Part shown: piece after piece, positions 8,559 to 16,712 of the stretch
Layout: every line of letters begins with the position of its first letter
How positions within the stretch are numbered: position 1 is the first letter of the stretch
Origin: Elusimicrobiota bacterium
GTDB lineage: Bacteria; Elusimicrobiota; Elusimicrobia; Elusimicrobiales; UBA9959
Assembly (NCBI GenBank): GCA_003450815.1
Contig: DMES01000037.1
Location: 5,059 to 69,058, forward strand
DNA: 64,000 nt
Direction: 5' to 3'
Made by a program: the position numbers and the translations under genes
The notes under the pieces: model-generated
What the model saw: the letters and a program-made list of their open reading frames with translations, nothing else
What the model was told of the DNA's origin: nothing
Database searches by the model: none

Positions 8559-8732
8559 GATTACACAGATTAGGCTACGATTACACAGATTGCAATGAAA
8601 ACCGCTTAATTTGATAATGTGTATCTCCAAAAGTCAACAAACAAACCCATCTTTAGATTATCAGCTTGAGATATCAGGTTGTTGCTTCAAGTCATATAAT
8701 CTGTGTAATCGTCGTACTAAATCTGTGTAATC
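8559..8732. mobile_element. Decayed GATTACACAGATT-type inverted-repeat element with GxxExxY remnant
   Basis: 174-bp element. The left end has two copies of GATTACACAGATT and the right end the mirror AATCTGTGTAATC twice, with the same internal spacer words as the element at 11963-12453. The interior starts with a close match to the 3' end of the GxxExxY gene there (GAAAACCG-TTAATTTGA) and ends with a match to its 5' end. It is therefore a copy with an internal deletion of about 300 bases. It lies between lpxB and the oxidoreductase gene. Confidence 0.7.
8598..8690 (-). pseudogene. Remnant of a GxxExxY gene
   Basis: Only fragments resembling the first and last codons of the GxxExxY gene at 12048-12416 survive inside the element, with the whole middle missing. 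No open frame remains, so it cannot make a functional protein. Confidence 0.55.
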
Positions 8733-8735
8733 ATA

Positions 8736-9806
8736 TTACGACTTATCTATCCCCGCGTTTTTCAGGCCTTCTTCAACCACCACGCCTGCGGCATGGCCGA
8801 TATCGGAAATGGAGCGGGCCAGCGACTGGCCGGGCTCATCCGTTTGTAAGCCGGAAACTTCAAAGCGCCGCATAACCTCGGTTATGCTAAGCGCCAGGCG
8901 CATGGCTTTAAGACCTTTTTCGCCGCTTGGCGCCGGGGTTTTAGAGGTCTTAATGCAGTCAATAAAGTGATAAAGCTCTTCTTTTATGGGCTCTTTTTTC
9001 TCTAGTTTCGGGAACAGTATCTCTATGTCCTTCATGGATTTTACCGCCGGGGTTTTCTTGTGATAAATTTTAAGGCGGGCGCTCACATAATCCACCGATA
9101 GATAGGCGTCCTGCTGGTAAATGCGCATGCGGCGGGAATTCTCCATGCTGACGCGGCTGGCGGTGATATCGGCCACGCAGCCGTTTTTGAATTTAATGCG
9201 CACATTTGAGATGTCTTCGTGATTGGATAGTATGCTCGCGCCGATAGCCTCAAAAGTCGCCACTTCGGAATCTATCATAGTAAGGATGATGTCCAGGTCA
9301 TGTATCATCAGGTCCAGCGTTACGCCGGTGGCCGCCACGCGCGGGTCGTATGGTCCAAGGCGCTCTATGGTGACATAGCGCGGGTTTTTTACATGCTTAA
9401 GCGTTTCAACCACGGCTGGATTAAAGCGCTCGGAATGTCCCACCTGGAGCACCACATTGTTTTTTTCTGAGAGGGCCAGCAGGTTGCGAGCGCCTTCTTC
9501 CGAGTTGGCCAGCGGCTTTTCAATCAGCACATGCAGGCCGGCTTCCAAAGCTTTTATGCCTATTTCAGCATGGAATTCAGTGGGGGCGGCCAAAACCAGT
9601 GCGTCCACCTGGCCGAACATGTCAAGATAATCCTTATAGGCCACGCAGTTGTAGCGCCATGCCAGTGTCTGCGCACGCATGAGGTTGGGGTCGGAAACCC
9701 CTATCAGCTCAACTTCCGGCATTTTGGAGAGGGTGCGAGTATGGAAGCCGCCGAGTTTGCCGGCGCCGATCACGCCGAAACGCATTTTCTTTTCTTTTTC
9801 AGCCAT
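8736..9806 (-). CDS. Gfo/Idh/MocA-family oxidoreductase in the lipid A locus
   Basis: 356 aa with an N-terminal Rossmann domain (GVIGAGKLGGFH, residues about 11-22) and the family's EKPLANS motif (lysine of the catalytic dyad), followed by the C-terminal substrate domain. It would oxidise or reduce a sugar-type substrate with NAD(P). Position between lpxI and lpxB suggests a nucleotide-sugar role. GnnA, which makes the 3-keto form of UDP-GlcNAc for diamino lipid A, belongs to this family, but its partner aminotransferase GnnB is not in the window, so the specific assignment is only a possibility. The C-terminal 40 residues extend past the usual fold. Confidence 0.8.
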   Translation of the reverse strand: MAEKEKKMRFGVIGAGKLGGFHTRTLSKMPEVELIGVSDPNLMRAQTLAWRYNCVAYKDYLDMFGQVDALVLAAPTEFHAEIGIKALEAGLHVLIEKPLANSEEGARNLLALSEKNNVVLQVGHSERFNPAVVETLKHVKNPRYVTIERLGPYDPRVAATGVTLDLMIHDLDIILTMIDSEVATFEAIGASILSNHEDISNVRIKFKNGCVADITASRVSMENSRRMRIYQQDAYLSVDYVSARLKIYHKKTPAVKSMKDIEILFPKLEKKEPIKEELYHFIDCIKTSKTPAPSGEKGLKAMRLALSITEVMRRFEVSGLQTDEPGQSLARSISDIGHAAGVVVEEGLKNAGIDKS

Positions 9807-9839
9807 ATAGTGTCCTCTAAATCAGATAATAAACCACTG

Positions 9840-10000
9840 CCGGCCCGAGGCCGGTCTTGTATTATCATTCTACTAAATGTGCGGGCGATATGTGAGGGGG
9901 GAGCTGTGTAAAGCGGCACGATAGCTTAGAGCCCAATGGTGTCAGGCTTTTTGTCTCCAAAAGATACCATGACACCAGGTCCTACGCTTTAATTATGTAA
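9840..10000. repeat. Hairpins in the divergent intergenic region
   Basis: GCCGGCCCGAGGCCGG near 9839-9854 forms a compact stem. GGTGTCA near 9938 pairs with TGACACC near 9969. They lie between the divergently transcribed oxidoreductase and S1-domain genes, where the promoters of both must also lie. Function not determinable. Confidence 0.4.
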
Positions 10001-10043
10001 AATACCAATATGCCGCGCAATCTGTACTTTTGCAAGAGGATAT

Positions 10044-11255
10044 ATGAATAACAATAACCTGCCGGATGGAATGGAAAAAGAAGAAAATTTTGCCGAGATG
10101 TTTGAGAATAACTCTATGGAAACGGACCGGTTGGAGCCGGGACAGAAGATCGAGGCCCCTATAGTAAAAATAACCGCCGAATGGGCGCTCCTTCAGGTGG
10201 GGGGCAAGGGCGAGGGTTACCTGGACAGGAAAGAATTGCAGGATGAAAACGGCAGCCTGACCGTAAAAGAGGGCGACAAAATCCGCGCTTACTTCATGTT
10301 TTCAGAGGACGGCGAAATGCGCTTCACCACAAAAATAGGGTCGGGTCCGGCTGCCTATGTGCAGCTTGAAGACGCCTGGAAGAACGGCATTCCCGTGGAA
10401 GGAACGGTATCAAAAGAAATGAAAGGCGGCTTTGAAATTACCATCAGCGGCGGAGCGCGCGCTTTCTGCCCCTTCTCGCAGATGGGCCTGCGGCGTGAGG
10501 AGAACAAGGAAAGTTACCTGAGCAGGGTTATGATATTTGAGATCATAGAGTGCGGCGAGCGCAACATTGTGCTTTCCCGCAAAGGCATACTGGGGCGTGA
10601 GAGACAGGCAAAAACGGCGGTTCTTAAAGAAACCCTGAAAGAGGGTGTTAGAATAAAAGGCATTGTGACTTCCATACAAAAATTCGGCGCTTTTATTGAT
10701 ATAGGCGGCGTGGAAGGCCTGCTGCCGGTTTCAGAGATAGCTTGGAACCGGACGGAAAACGTGAGCGACATCCTTTCAGTCGGCCAGAAGGTGGAAGTTA
10801 TAATTAAAAGCCTGGACTGGGCGAATGAGAAAATGTCCTTCAGTCTCAAAGACACACTGCCCGACCCCTGGGATCTGGCTGTGCAGAACTGGCCACCGGG
10901 TTCATATCACACGGGCACCGTTTCACGGCTTGCCCCTTTCGGCGCTTTTGTCACCCTGGGGGAAGGCGTGGACGGACTTATACATATCTCCCGCCTGGGC
11001 GGAGAGCGGCGGATACAGCACCCGGATGAAGTATTGAAGGCGGGGGAGTCCATTGAGGTGTGCGTGGAATCGGTGGACAGGGAAAACAAGAAAATTTCGC
11101 TGGTTCCCGCCGATGTCCGCCGCGAAGAGGCGGAAACAGCGGCCACTTTGAAACAATATCAGCAACAGGATCTCTCGGAGCAGCCGATAATGAGTTCTTT
11201 CGGGGATTTGATTGAGCAGCAGTTGCAAAAAAAAGCGAAGACGCCAAGGCAGTAA
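10044..11255 (+). CDS. S1-domain RNA-binding protein (ribosomal protein S1-like)
   Basis: 403 aa with four S1-type OB-fold repeats: two divergent ones at about residues 35-95 and 110-180, then two good ones at about 198-268 (GIVTSIQKFGAFIDIGG) and 285-355 (GTVSRLAPFGAFVTLGEG). Such proteins bind mRNA and help its recruitment to the 30S subunit. With four repeats it is shorter than the six-repeat S1 of Proteobacteria and closer to the short S1 of several other phyla. An AAGAGGAT ribosome site precedes the ATG. It is the only plus-strand gene inside the envelope locus. It may be the main S1 or an accessory paralogue. Confidence 0.82.
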   Translation: MNNNNLPDGMEKEENFAEMFENNSMETDRLEPGQKIEAPIVKITAEWALLQVGGKGEGYLDRKELQDENGSLTVKEGDKIRAYFMFSEDGEMRFTTKIGSGPAAYVQLEDAWKNGIPVEGTVSKEMKGGFEITISGGARAFCPFSQMGLRREENKESYLSRVMIFEIIECGERNIVLSRKGILGRERQAKTAVLKETLKEGVRIKGIVTSIQKFGAFIDIGGVEGLLPVSEIAWNRTENVSDILSVGQKVEVIIKSLDWANEKMSFSLKDTLPDPWDLAVQNWPPGSYHTGTVSRLAPFGAFVTLGEGVDGLIHISRLGGERRIQHPDEVLKAGESIEVCVESVDRENKKISLVPADVRREEAETAATLKQYQQQDLSEQPIMSSFGDLIEQQLQKKAKTPRQ

Positions 11256-11301
11256 AAAAGCTAGAGTTGTAAAGGAACTCCTTAATACTATCCCCTCTAC
11301 C

Positions 11302-11952
11302 CTATCCCCTAACCCCTGCACTTAATAGTTCTTCGGCTTCGGCGGTCAGCGCGTTCAGGATATTTTCAAGCTCAACAGCTTTGGCCGCCACGTCGTCGGT
11401 TTCCGTTATGATAAACGGAGCGCCGTAAACAGCCTGGATGCGGCCGAAGGGGAGAGGGAACTGATAGCGGTCCCAGCTGGGCAGGATCTTTTTTCTTGAA
11501 AGGGCGCACGCGGCCGGTATTATAGGCACTCCGGCTTTCCGGGCCAGGTATACCGCGCCTGGCTGCACCTTAAAAACGGGCCCGCGCGGGCCGTCGGGCG
11601 TGATGGCTATTGAGCTGCCGCCGCGCGCGGCTTTTATCAGGCCGCGCAGCGAAATGAAGCCGCCCGAAGTGGTGGAGCCGCGCACAAAAGTAAATCCAAA
11701 GAGCTTTAATATGCGGGCCATATATTCGCCGTCTTTGCTCTTGCTGATCAGGCCGCAGGTGCCGCGGTTCCTGTGCAGATAGATCATCAATACTTCCTGG
11801 CGGTGCCAGAGGGCGTAAATTACCGCGCCGGGATGGTCTTTTACGCCTTTAATTGAAATTTTAGAGGTAAGGGCTGTCAGTTGTATGTAAAACCAGGCAA
11901 GCCATGAAAGCAGGGTGTGGGCGGGGGAGTGTTTGTAAAAAAGTTCGTTCAT
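11302..11952 (-). CDS. DUF374-type lysophospholipid / lipid A acyltransferase-like protein
   Basis: 216 aa. Matches the DUF374 branch of the LPLAT acyltransferases: ALWHRQEVLM near residue 50 with the catalytic-type histidine, the SKSKDGEYMARIL motif, RGSTTSGG, and the later TPDGPRGP block. Proteins of this kind in lipid A loci are thought to add secondary acyl chains, though a phospholipid role is also possible. An N-terminal hydrophobic stretch (about residues 12-30) suggests membrane association. It follows lpxI on the same strand, with a repeat element inserted between them. Confidence 0.82.
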   Translation of the reverse strand: MNELFYKHSPAHTLLSWLAWFYIQLTALTSKISIKGVKDHPGAVIYALWHRQEVLMIYLHRNRGTCGLISKSKDGEYMARILKLFGFTFVRGSTTSGGFISLRGLIKAARGGSSIAITPDGPRGPVFKVQPGAVYLARKAGVPIIPAACALSRKKILPSWDRYQFPLPFGRIQAVYGAPFIITETDDVAAKAVELENILNALTAEAEELLSAGVRG

Positions 11953-11962
11953 TATTGAAGAA

Positions 11963-12453
11963 GATTACACAGATTACTGAAGAAGATTACACGGATTAAA
12001 CTACGATTAAACAGATTTCGAAAAGTTCCTGTGATAGCAGGAACGGATTATAATGAAAACCGTTTAATTTGACAGCTTTTGTTCCCGAAATTAACAAGCA
12101 ACCCTATCTTTAAATCAGCGGCTTTAAGATACGAAATAATTTGGTGTTTAAAAACCTCTGGGATAAACCCCGTAACAGCCTTAAGTTCAACAATAATCTC
12201 CCCTTCAACTACAAGGTCCAATAAAAAATTCCCCGCTTTTTGACCGCCAAAATTCACGCTAAAACTTTTTTCATTCTGATATTTGAGCCCATTATCTTCA
12301 AGCGCAATCTGAAGAGCTTTATGATATATCTTTTCGGTAAAACCGGGTCCGAGCGCCGCATGAACCTTGAAGCAACAACCTATAATCCTACCTGTCAGAT
12401 CATTGTTAGGAGCCATACAATCTGTGTAATCGTCGTGCTAAATCTGTGTAATC
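11963..12453. mobile_element. GATTACACAGATT inverted-repeat element carrying a GxxExxY gene
   Basis: 491-bp unit. The left end reads GATTACACAGATTA, a short spacer, GATTACACGGATTA, then a third diverged copy. The right end reads AATCTGTGTAATC twice with spacer GTCGTGCTA. The GxxExxY gene fills the interior. The last bases of the right end form the stop codon of lpxI. No transposase is present, so it would be non-autonomous or moved by the cargo. Three relatives with the same ends but different or missing interiors occur at 8559, 15513 and 21832. Confidence 0.7.
12048..12416 (-). CDS. GxxExxY protein (PDDEXK_3-like)
   Basis: 122 aa. The name-giving GxxExxY motif is GFTEKIY near residue 25, and the following VDLVVEGEIIVELKAV region has the D...E-x-K arrangement of a PD-(D/E)xK nuclease-type fold. 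The family is known for lineage-specific expansions and has no established function. Here it is the cargo of an inverted-repeat element, with a deleted copy 3.5 kb away, so it behaves as a mobile or repeat-associated gene. Lower GC than the lipid A genes around it. Confidence 0.85.
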   Translation of the reverse strand: MAPNNDLTGRIIGCCFKVHAALGPGFTEKIYHKALQIALEDNGLKYQNEKSFSVNFGGQKAGNFLLDLVVEGEIIVELKAVTGFIPEVFKHQIISYLKAADLKIGLLVNFGNKSCQIKRFSL

Positions 12454-13312
12454 AATCTGCCTCAAAAGACTGTTCGCTTGCGGCGCCGAAAACGGTTATA
12501 CCTGTCTCTTTGGCGGCGGCCAGAAAGTCTTCCATGCCGAGTATCAGTGTTTTTCCGGCTTCAAGCACCAGAGTGTCCGCGCCGGCGGCTTTCATGTTAT
12601 GCAGCGTGGGCGCGCCGGCAACCGGCAGGTCGAAGCGCATATCCTGGTCCGGGCGGGCCACTTTCACCACCATCATGGCCTGGCCTTTGTGCCCCTGATT
12701 ACGCAGACGGAGAAGAATTTCCCCCGCCCGTTTTATGCAGGCGTCCGTGCCTTCCTGGGCTTCTGCCGCCACCACAATGTGGTCGCGCAGAACCACGGTG
12801 AGGCCTATATCCAGGGCGGCAAGGGTCTTTGCGGCTTTCCAGCCGAACGCGGCGCATTTAAGGCTGTCTGCGGAAAGTTTTTTGCCGGCCAGCAGGCCAG
12901 GTTTCATAAGCAGGTGTTCGAGCATTGTGGCGGAGTTTACAAGCTGTATGCCGTCGGAGGCCAGCTCTTCCGCTATTGCGCCAAGGATGGCGTTGGCTTT
13001 CTTATCTTTGAGTTTGAAAAGCAGCTTGGCGGCGCGCACATCGGGCAGGAGGCCTCCGAAAATAGACAGATGCGGGACCGAGCCCGCCATAAGAATTTTT
13101 TTTACGCCGTGGTTTTTCAGGAATTCAATGGGTCCGCTTACCTGGCCCAGCCGGAAATAGGCGGTTTCCTCAGCATAATTTTCTATCTCTTTCGGTGTAA
13201 TGCCCTTAAGGCCGATGACAAATAACTTGCGCCCGGCTTTTTTAGCCTCGGCAGCGAACAGCAGGGGAAAAGAGCCTCCGCCGGATATCAGTCCTATTTT
13301 GTCGTCAGTCAT
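12452..13312 (-). CDS. lpxI: UDP-2,3-diacylglucosamine pyrophosphatase, LpxI type
   Basis: 286 aa, typical of LpxI (DUF1009), which hydrolyses UDP-2,3-diacylglucosamine to lipid X and UMP in organisms lacking LpxH. Recognisable elements are the N-terminal GLISGGGSFPLLFA, the central HGVKKILMAGSVP block, and the C-terminal MVVKVARPDQDMRFDLP and GAPTL-HNMKAAGA motifs. It starts 8 bases inside the end of lpxA, so the two are translationally coupled. Its stop codon is contributed by the edge of the adjacent repeat element, suggesting that insertion trimmed or replaced its original 3' end. Confidence 0.93.
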   Translation of the reverse strand: MTDDKIGLISGGGSFPLLFAAEAKKAGRKLFVIGLKGITPKEIENYAEETAYFRLGQVSGPIEFLKNHGVKKILMAGSVPHLSIFGGLLPDVRAAKLLFKLKDKKANAILGAIAEELASDGIQLVNSATMLEHLLMKPGLLAGKKLSADSLKCAAFGWKAAKTLAALDIGLTVVLRDHIVVAAEAQEGTDACIKRAGEILLRLRNQGHKGQAMMVVKVARPDQDMRFDLPVAGAPTLHNMKAAGADTLVLEAGKTLILGMEDFLAAAKETGITVFGAASEQSFEAD

Positions 13313-14117
13313 TTGAGGTTTCGGTCAGTTCTTTTAAATTCCGGCGCGGCCGCGCTATGCCGCGTTTCGAACCTTCGCAGAAATCAAGTATAAGCGCGGC
13401 TTCAGGCGGAAGTTTTTCTCCGCGCAGCCGGGCTAAGGCGTCTTTGAGCGGCAGGCCTTCAAAAAACAGCGTTTTAAAAACATGCTTTATAATTTTTATG
13501 TTTTCGCGGGAGATGCCGTTGCGCCTCATTCCGACAAGATTCAAGCCCACGGGTTTGGCCCGGTCGCCCTGGGCGATAACGTAGGGGATTATGTCCTGGT
13601 TGGCCATGGCTCCGCCGGAGAGCATGGCGAAATTGCCTATGCGGGTGAACTGATGTATGCCTACAAGTCCCGAGAGCAGGGCGCGGTCGCCTATATGCAC
13701 ATGCCCGGCGGCTGCGGCGGAATTCACCATTATTATGTTGTTTCCCAGTCGGCAGTCGTGGCCTATGTGGGAATTTGCCATTAGCATGCAGCCCGATCCC
13801 ATAGAGGTGAGATTTGTGGCATGCGAGCCGCGGTGCAGTGAAACACCCTCACGGATTATATTTGAGTCGCCCATGGTGAAGCGGGTGTGCTCGCCGTGGT
13901 AAGAGTAGTCCTGAGGGGGCATTCCTATGTAGGCCGCGCCGGTAAACTGGTTGTTTTTGCCGATGGTGGAAAATTCTATTATGCAGTGCGGGCCCACATA
14001 GGTGCCGGAGCCTATCTGGGTGTCTTCGCCAATTACGGTAAAGGGCCCTATTTCCACATTGTTGTCTATCAGAGCTTTGGGGTGTATAACCGCTGTGGTG
14101 TGTATTTTGGTAGCCAT
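13305..14117 (-). CDS. lpxA: Acyl-ACP--UDP-N-acetylglucosamine O-acyltransferase
   Basis: 270 aa with the left-handed beta-helix hexapeptide repeats of LpxA from about residue 5 to 190, including H-x-G-SHATN near residue 117 and the conserved GDRAKPVGLNLVGMRRNG segment, then a helical C-terminus. It adds the first 3-O-acyl chain to UDP-GlcNAc. I chose the ATG at 14117 (GAGGA at correct spacing) rather than one five codons upstream. Part of the fabZ-lpxA-lpxI gene run. Confidence 0.93.
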   Translation of the reverse strand: MATKIHTTAVIHPKALIDNNVEIGPFTVIGEDTQIGSGTYVGPHCIIEFSTIGKNNQFTGAAYIGMPPQDYSYHGEHTRFTMGDSNIIREGVSLHRGSHATNLTSMGSGCMLMANSHIGHDCRLGNNIIMVNSAAAAGHVHIGDRALLSGLVGIHQFTRIGNFAMLSGGAMANQDIIPYVIAQGDRAKPVGLNLVGMRRNGISRENIKIIKHVFKTLFFEGLPLKDALARLRGEKLPPEAALILDFCEGSKRGIARPRRNLKELTETSND

Positions 14118-14159
14118 GCCATCCTCATTCAAAATTCAAGATTTCGGATTCAAGATTCT

Positions 14160-14621
14160 CTAAGCCAGCGCGAAGGTCAGATCCGCCTCGGCCGCGAGTT
14201 CGTTTTCAACAAAGGCCCGGCCTCGCGCCTTGCCGACCTTTCCTTTTAACCGCAGTATTTCCACATAAAATTTAAGCACTTCCCCCGGTATCACCTGCCT
14301 GCGGAATTTGGCCGATCTTATGCCCGCAAGGTATGCAAAACGGTTCTTTGTTTCCGGCAGGTGCATCATCATGGCGGCTCCGGTCTGGGCTATGCCCTCA
14401 ATAATCAATACTCCCGGCATTATGGGTTTTTGCGGGAAATGGCCATGGAAATAAAGTTCGTTGGCGGTAACGCATTTTATGCCCACGCAGCTTTTGTTTT
14501 CTTCTATAATTTCCACCCTGTCCACCAGCAGAAAGGGATAGCGGTGCGGTATTATTTTTAAAATTTCCTCGCAGAGAATAATTCTGACTGGTTTGTGTAC
14601 CGGCGGCTTGGTTTCGTTCAT
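14160..14621 (-). CDS. fabZ: 3-hydroxyacyl-ACP dehydratase
   Basis: 153 aa hot-dog-fold enzyme. The active-site histidine lies in YFHGHFPQKPIMPGV and the glutamate in the following IIEGIAQ helix. It dehydrates 3-hydroxyacyl-ACP in fatty-acid elongation and competes with LpxA/LpxC for the same acyl pool, which explains why it sits between lpxC and lpxA. In some relatives fabZ is fused to lpxC; here they are separate with a 29-base gap. Confidence 0.93.
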   Translation of the reverse strand: MNETKPPVHKPVRIILCEEILKIIPHRYPFLLVDRVEIIEENKSCVGIKCVTANELYFHGHFPQKPIMPGVLIIEGIAQTGAAMMMHLPETKNRFAYLAGIRSAKFRRQVIPGEVLKFYVEILRLKGKVGKARGRAFVENELAAEADLTFALA

Positions 14622-14650
14622 AGTCGGATTCCTGATCCCAGATTCAATAT

Positions 14651-15502
14651 TTAAGATTTAGAATAATTTTCAATCGTTTCTCCTGATAATAGTTTAGCAA
14701 AATTAATATTACCCGCGTGTCCTGGGCGTTCGGCTTCAATGATAAGGTCTTCGAAAAACAGGCCTGTCAGCGCCAAATCTCCGATAAGGTCCAGCAGTTT
14801 GTGCCGGGCGAATTCGTCGGCGAAGCGCAGACCGTTCTTTGCCAGGATCTCTGTTTCGTCTATTAATACGGCATTTTCAAGCGAACCGCCTTTTGCGAGT
14901 CCCGCCGCTTTCAGGGCTTTTAGTTCATGGCTGAAGGCAAAGGTTCGCGCCGGTGCTATTTCCCTGAGGTATGCTTCTGGTGAAAGGCTAAACTCCACCG
15001 CCTGCCTGCCCACCAGCGGGTGCGGGTAGTCATAAACCAGCCTGAAGACCGCTTCGGAAGCTGCGGGCGCCGCGCGGTACCTGGTTTCGCCTTTTGAAAA
15101 TTCCACCGGTTTGGTAAGGCGCCCGGCAGAGCGCTCAGAGCCGGGTTTTTCCGTGAGGCCGGCTTCCAGCAGGGCTTCGGCGAACGGCAGGGCCGAGCCG
15201 TCCATAGCCGGCGGCTCCTCTCCCGAGATCTCAATATCCAGATCATCCACGCCAAGCCCGGCGGCCGCCGAAAGCAAATGCTCAATGGTGTAGAGAGTGT
15301 TTTTACCGTCGCCTATATTGGTGCCGCGCGCTGTGCCGCATACATTTTCAGTCAGAGCCGGCATGGGGCCGTGGAAAAGGGGACTTATAAAGCGTATGCC
15401 TGATGAGCCGGGGGCGGGCAGAAAGGTGACCCGTGAAGGAGTTCCCCTGTGCAGGCCTATCCCTTCAAGAGCTATCGATTTTTTTATTGTTTTCCGGAAC
15501 AT
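14651..15502 (-). CDS. lpxC: UDP-3-O-acyl-N-acetylglucosamine deacetylase
   Basis: 283 aa zinc enzyme performing the committed step of lipid A synthesis. Zinc ligands are visible: the histidine in TIEHLLSA and the H-x3-D pair in FARHKLLDLIGD. The substrate-loop histidine lies near the C-terminus in ERPGHAGN. I start at the ATG at 15502, because the longer frame would begin inside the repeat element at 15513-15671. That element separates lpxC from lpxD and may have reshaped its leader. Confidence 0.92.
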   Translation of the reverse strand: MFRKTIKKSIALEGIGLHRGTPSRVTFLPAPGSSGIRFISPLFHGPMPALTENVCGTARGTNIGDGKNTLYTIEHLLSAAAGLGVDDLDIEISGEEPPAMDGSALPFAEALLEAGLTEKPGSERSAGRLTKPVEFSKGETRYRAAPAASEAVFRLVYDYPHPLVGRQAVEFSLSPEAYLREIAPARTFAFSHELKALKAAGLAKGGSLENAVLIDETEILAKNGLRFADEFARHKLLDLIGDLALTGLFFEDLIIEAERPGHAGNINFAKLLSGETIENYSKS

Positions 15503-15512
15503 ATTTGAAGAA

Positions 15513-15671
15513 GATTGCACAGATTAAACCAGGATTACACGGATTTTTGTAGTCGCAAAGCTTGCTTTGCCTCTTCGGCGGTGACGGGCAGTGTCGTCGG
15601 CCTGTTCCGCCTATGTTTCTGTCCGTGAGTGATCTGTTAATCTGTGTAATCGCGGTCTAATCTGTGTAATC
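15513..15671. mobile_element. GATTACACAGATT-type inverted-repeat element, different interior
   Basis: Left end GATTGCACAGATTA ... GATTACACGGATT and right end TTAATCTGTGTAATC ... TAATCTGTGTAATC match the ends of the GxxExxY element. The interior holds no GxxExxY sequence. It carries instead a copy (15550-15581) of one arm of the palindromic element at 26034-26169, differing at about two of 29 bases, so two repeat families are nested here. Confidence 0.65.
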
Positions 15672-15680
15672 ACTCAATCA

Positions 15681-16712
15681 CTAAATTCCCAGATGCTTTT
15701 TTATTTTGCGGATGGTGGTGTGCATTTCCGGAAGTTTTGAAAGCAGGACCTCTATTCTCATAGCCTGTATGCGGGGTCTTGCCATATGCCCAAAAACTAT
15801 CTGGTTTGGGCCTAAATCCGAGATAACGCCCGTTTTGCCCATTACCACCGTATTGTCGCCTATAGTTATGTGGTCTGAGATCGCTACCTGACCGGCGAGA
15901 ATAACGCTGTTGCCGATTACGGCTGAGCCGGCTATGCCGACCTGCCCCATAATAAGACAGTTTTTGCCCATGCGCACATTGTGCGCGATGTGCACGAGGT
16001 TGTCTATTTTGGTCCCGTCTCCTATGACGGTGGCTTCAAGTGCCGCCCGGTCTATGGCGGTGTTGGCGCCTATTTCCACATCCGAACCTATAATTACCCT
16101 GCCTATCTGGGGGATTTTTTTATGAAGCCCTCCGTCGGGTGTGTAGCCGTATCCGTCTGAGCCCGCCACGGCGCCGGCGTGCAATATTGAGCGCTCGCCT
16201 ACTTCGCAGTTGTCAAGCACTTTTACGCCGGGGTAAAGACGGGCGTTGGAGCCTATTTTGGCCCCGGCGCCCACAAAGCATTGTGCGTCAACATAAGCTC
16301 CGTCGCCTATAACGGCGCTGTCTTCGATAATGGATAAGGGGCCTATATAAACGTCTTTTCCAAGCCGCGCTGTTATGGAGATAACAGCGGAAGGGTGGCA
16401 AACACGCGCTTTAAGCGGACGCAGTTCCTTCTCGAGAGCCGCAAGCGCGAGGCTGAAAGCCAGCCTGGGATTTTTAACCAGCACCAGCGTTCCCTTGAAA
16501 TCCTTGAGCGCTTCCGCCGCCATTGGGCTTGCCAGCAGGCAGCCTGAGTTTGAGCGTCCGGCTGCCCCGGCATATTTGGCGTCCGCCAGGAAACTGAGGT
16601 CTTTCGGCCCGGCTTTTTCAAGCGGTGCGGCGCCCGTTATTTCTACATTTTTGCCGGCGCCGCGCAGCTCACCGCCGGTCAGTTTCGCCACGGCTTCGGA
16701 CGTCAGCTTCAT
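15681..16712 (-). CDS. lpxD: UDP-3-O-acylglucosamine N-acyltransferase
   Basis: 343 aa. An N-terminal uridine-binding domain (LSFLADAKYAG) precedes a long hexapeptide-repeat beta-helix (about residues 105-310) and a short C-terminal helix. The catalytic histidine region VHIAHNVRMGKNC is present. LpxD adds the N-linked acyl chain after LpxC. The gene start overlaps the end of the ompH-like gene by 4 bases. Confidence 0.93.
   Translation of the reverse strand: MKLTSEAVAKLTGGELRGAGKNVEITGAAPLEKAGPKDLSFLADAKYAGAAGRSNSGCLLASPMAAEALKDFKGTLVLVKNPRLAFSLALAALEKELRPLKARVCHPSAVISITARLGKDVYIGPLSIIEDSAVIGDGAYVDAQCFVGAGAKIGSNARLYPGVKVLDNCEVGERSILHAGAVAGSDGYGYTPDGGLHKKIPQIGRVIIGSDVEIGANTAIDRAALEATVIGDGTKIDNLVHIAHNVRMGKNCLIMGQVGIAGSAVIGNSVILAGQVAISDHITIGDNTVVMGKTGVISDLGPNQIVFGHMARPRIQAMRIEVLLSKLPEMHTTIRKIKKHLGI

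Noticed and set aside
12599..13225. Long plus-strand frame opposite lpxI
   Set aside because: It is the antisense shadow of a GC-rich conserved gene; lpxI itself is unambiguous.
15502..15520. Longer lpxC start at 15520
   Set aside because: The extra six codons lie over the edge of the repeat element, and LpxC proteins begin close to the TIKKSIALEGIGLH segment, favouring 15502.
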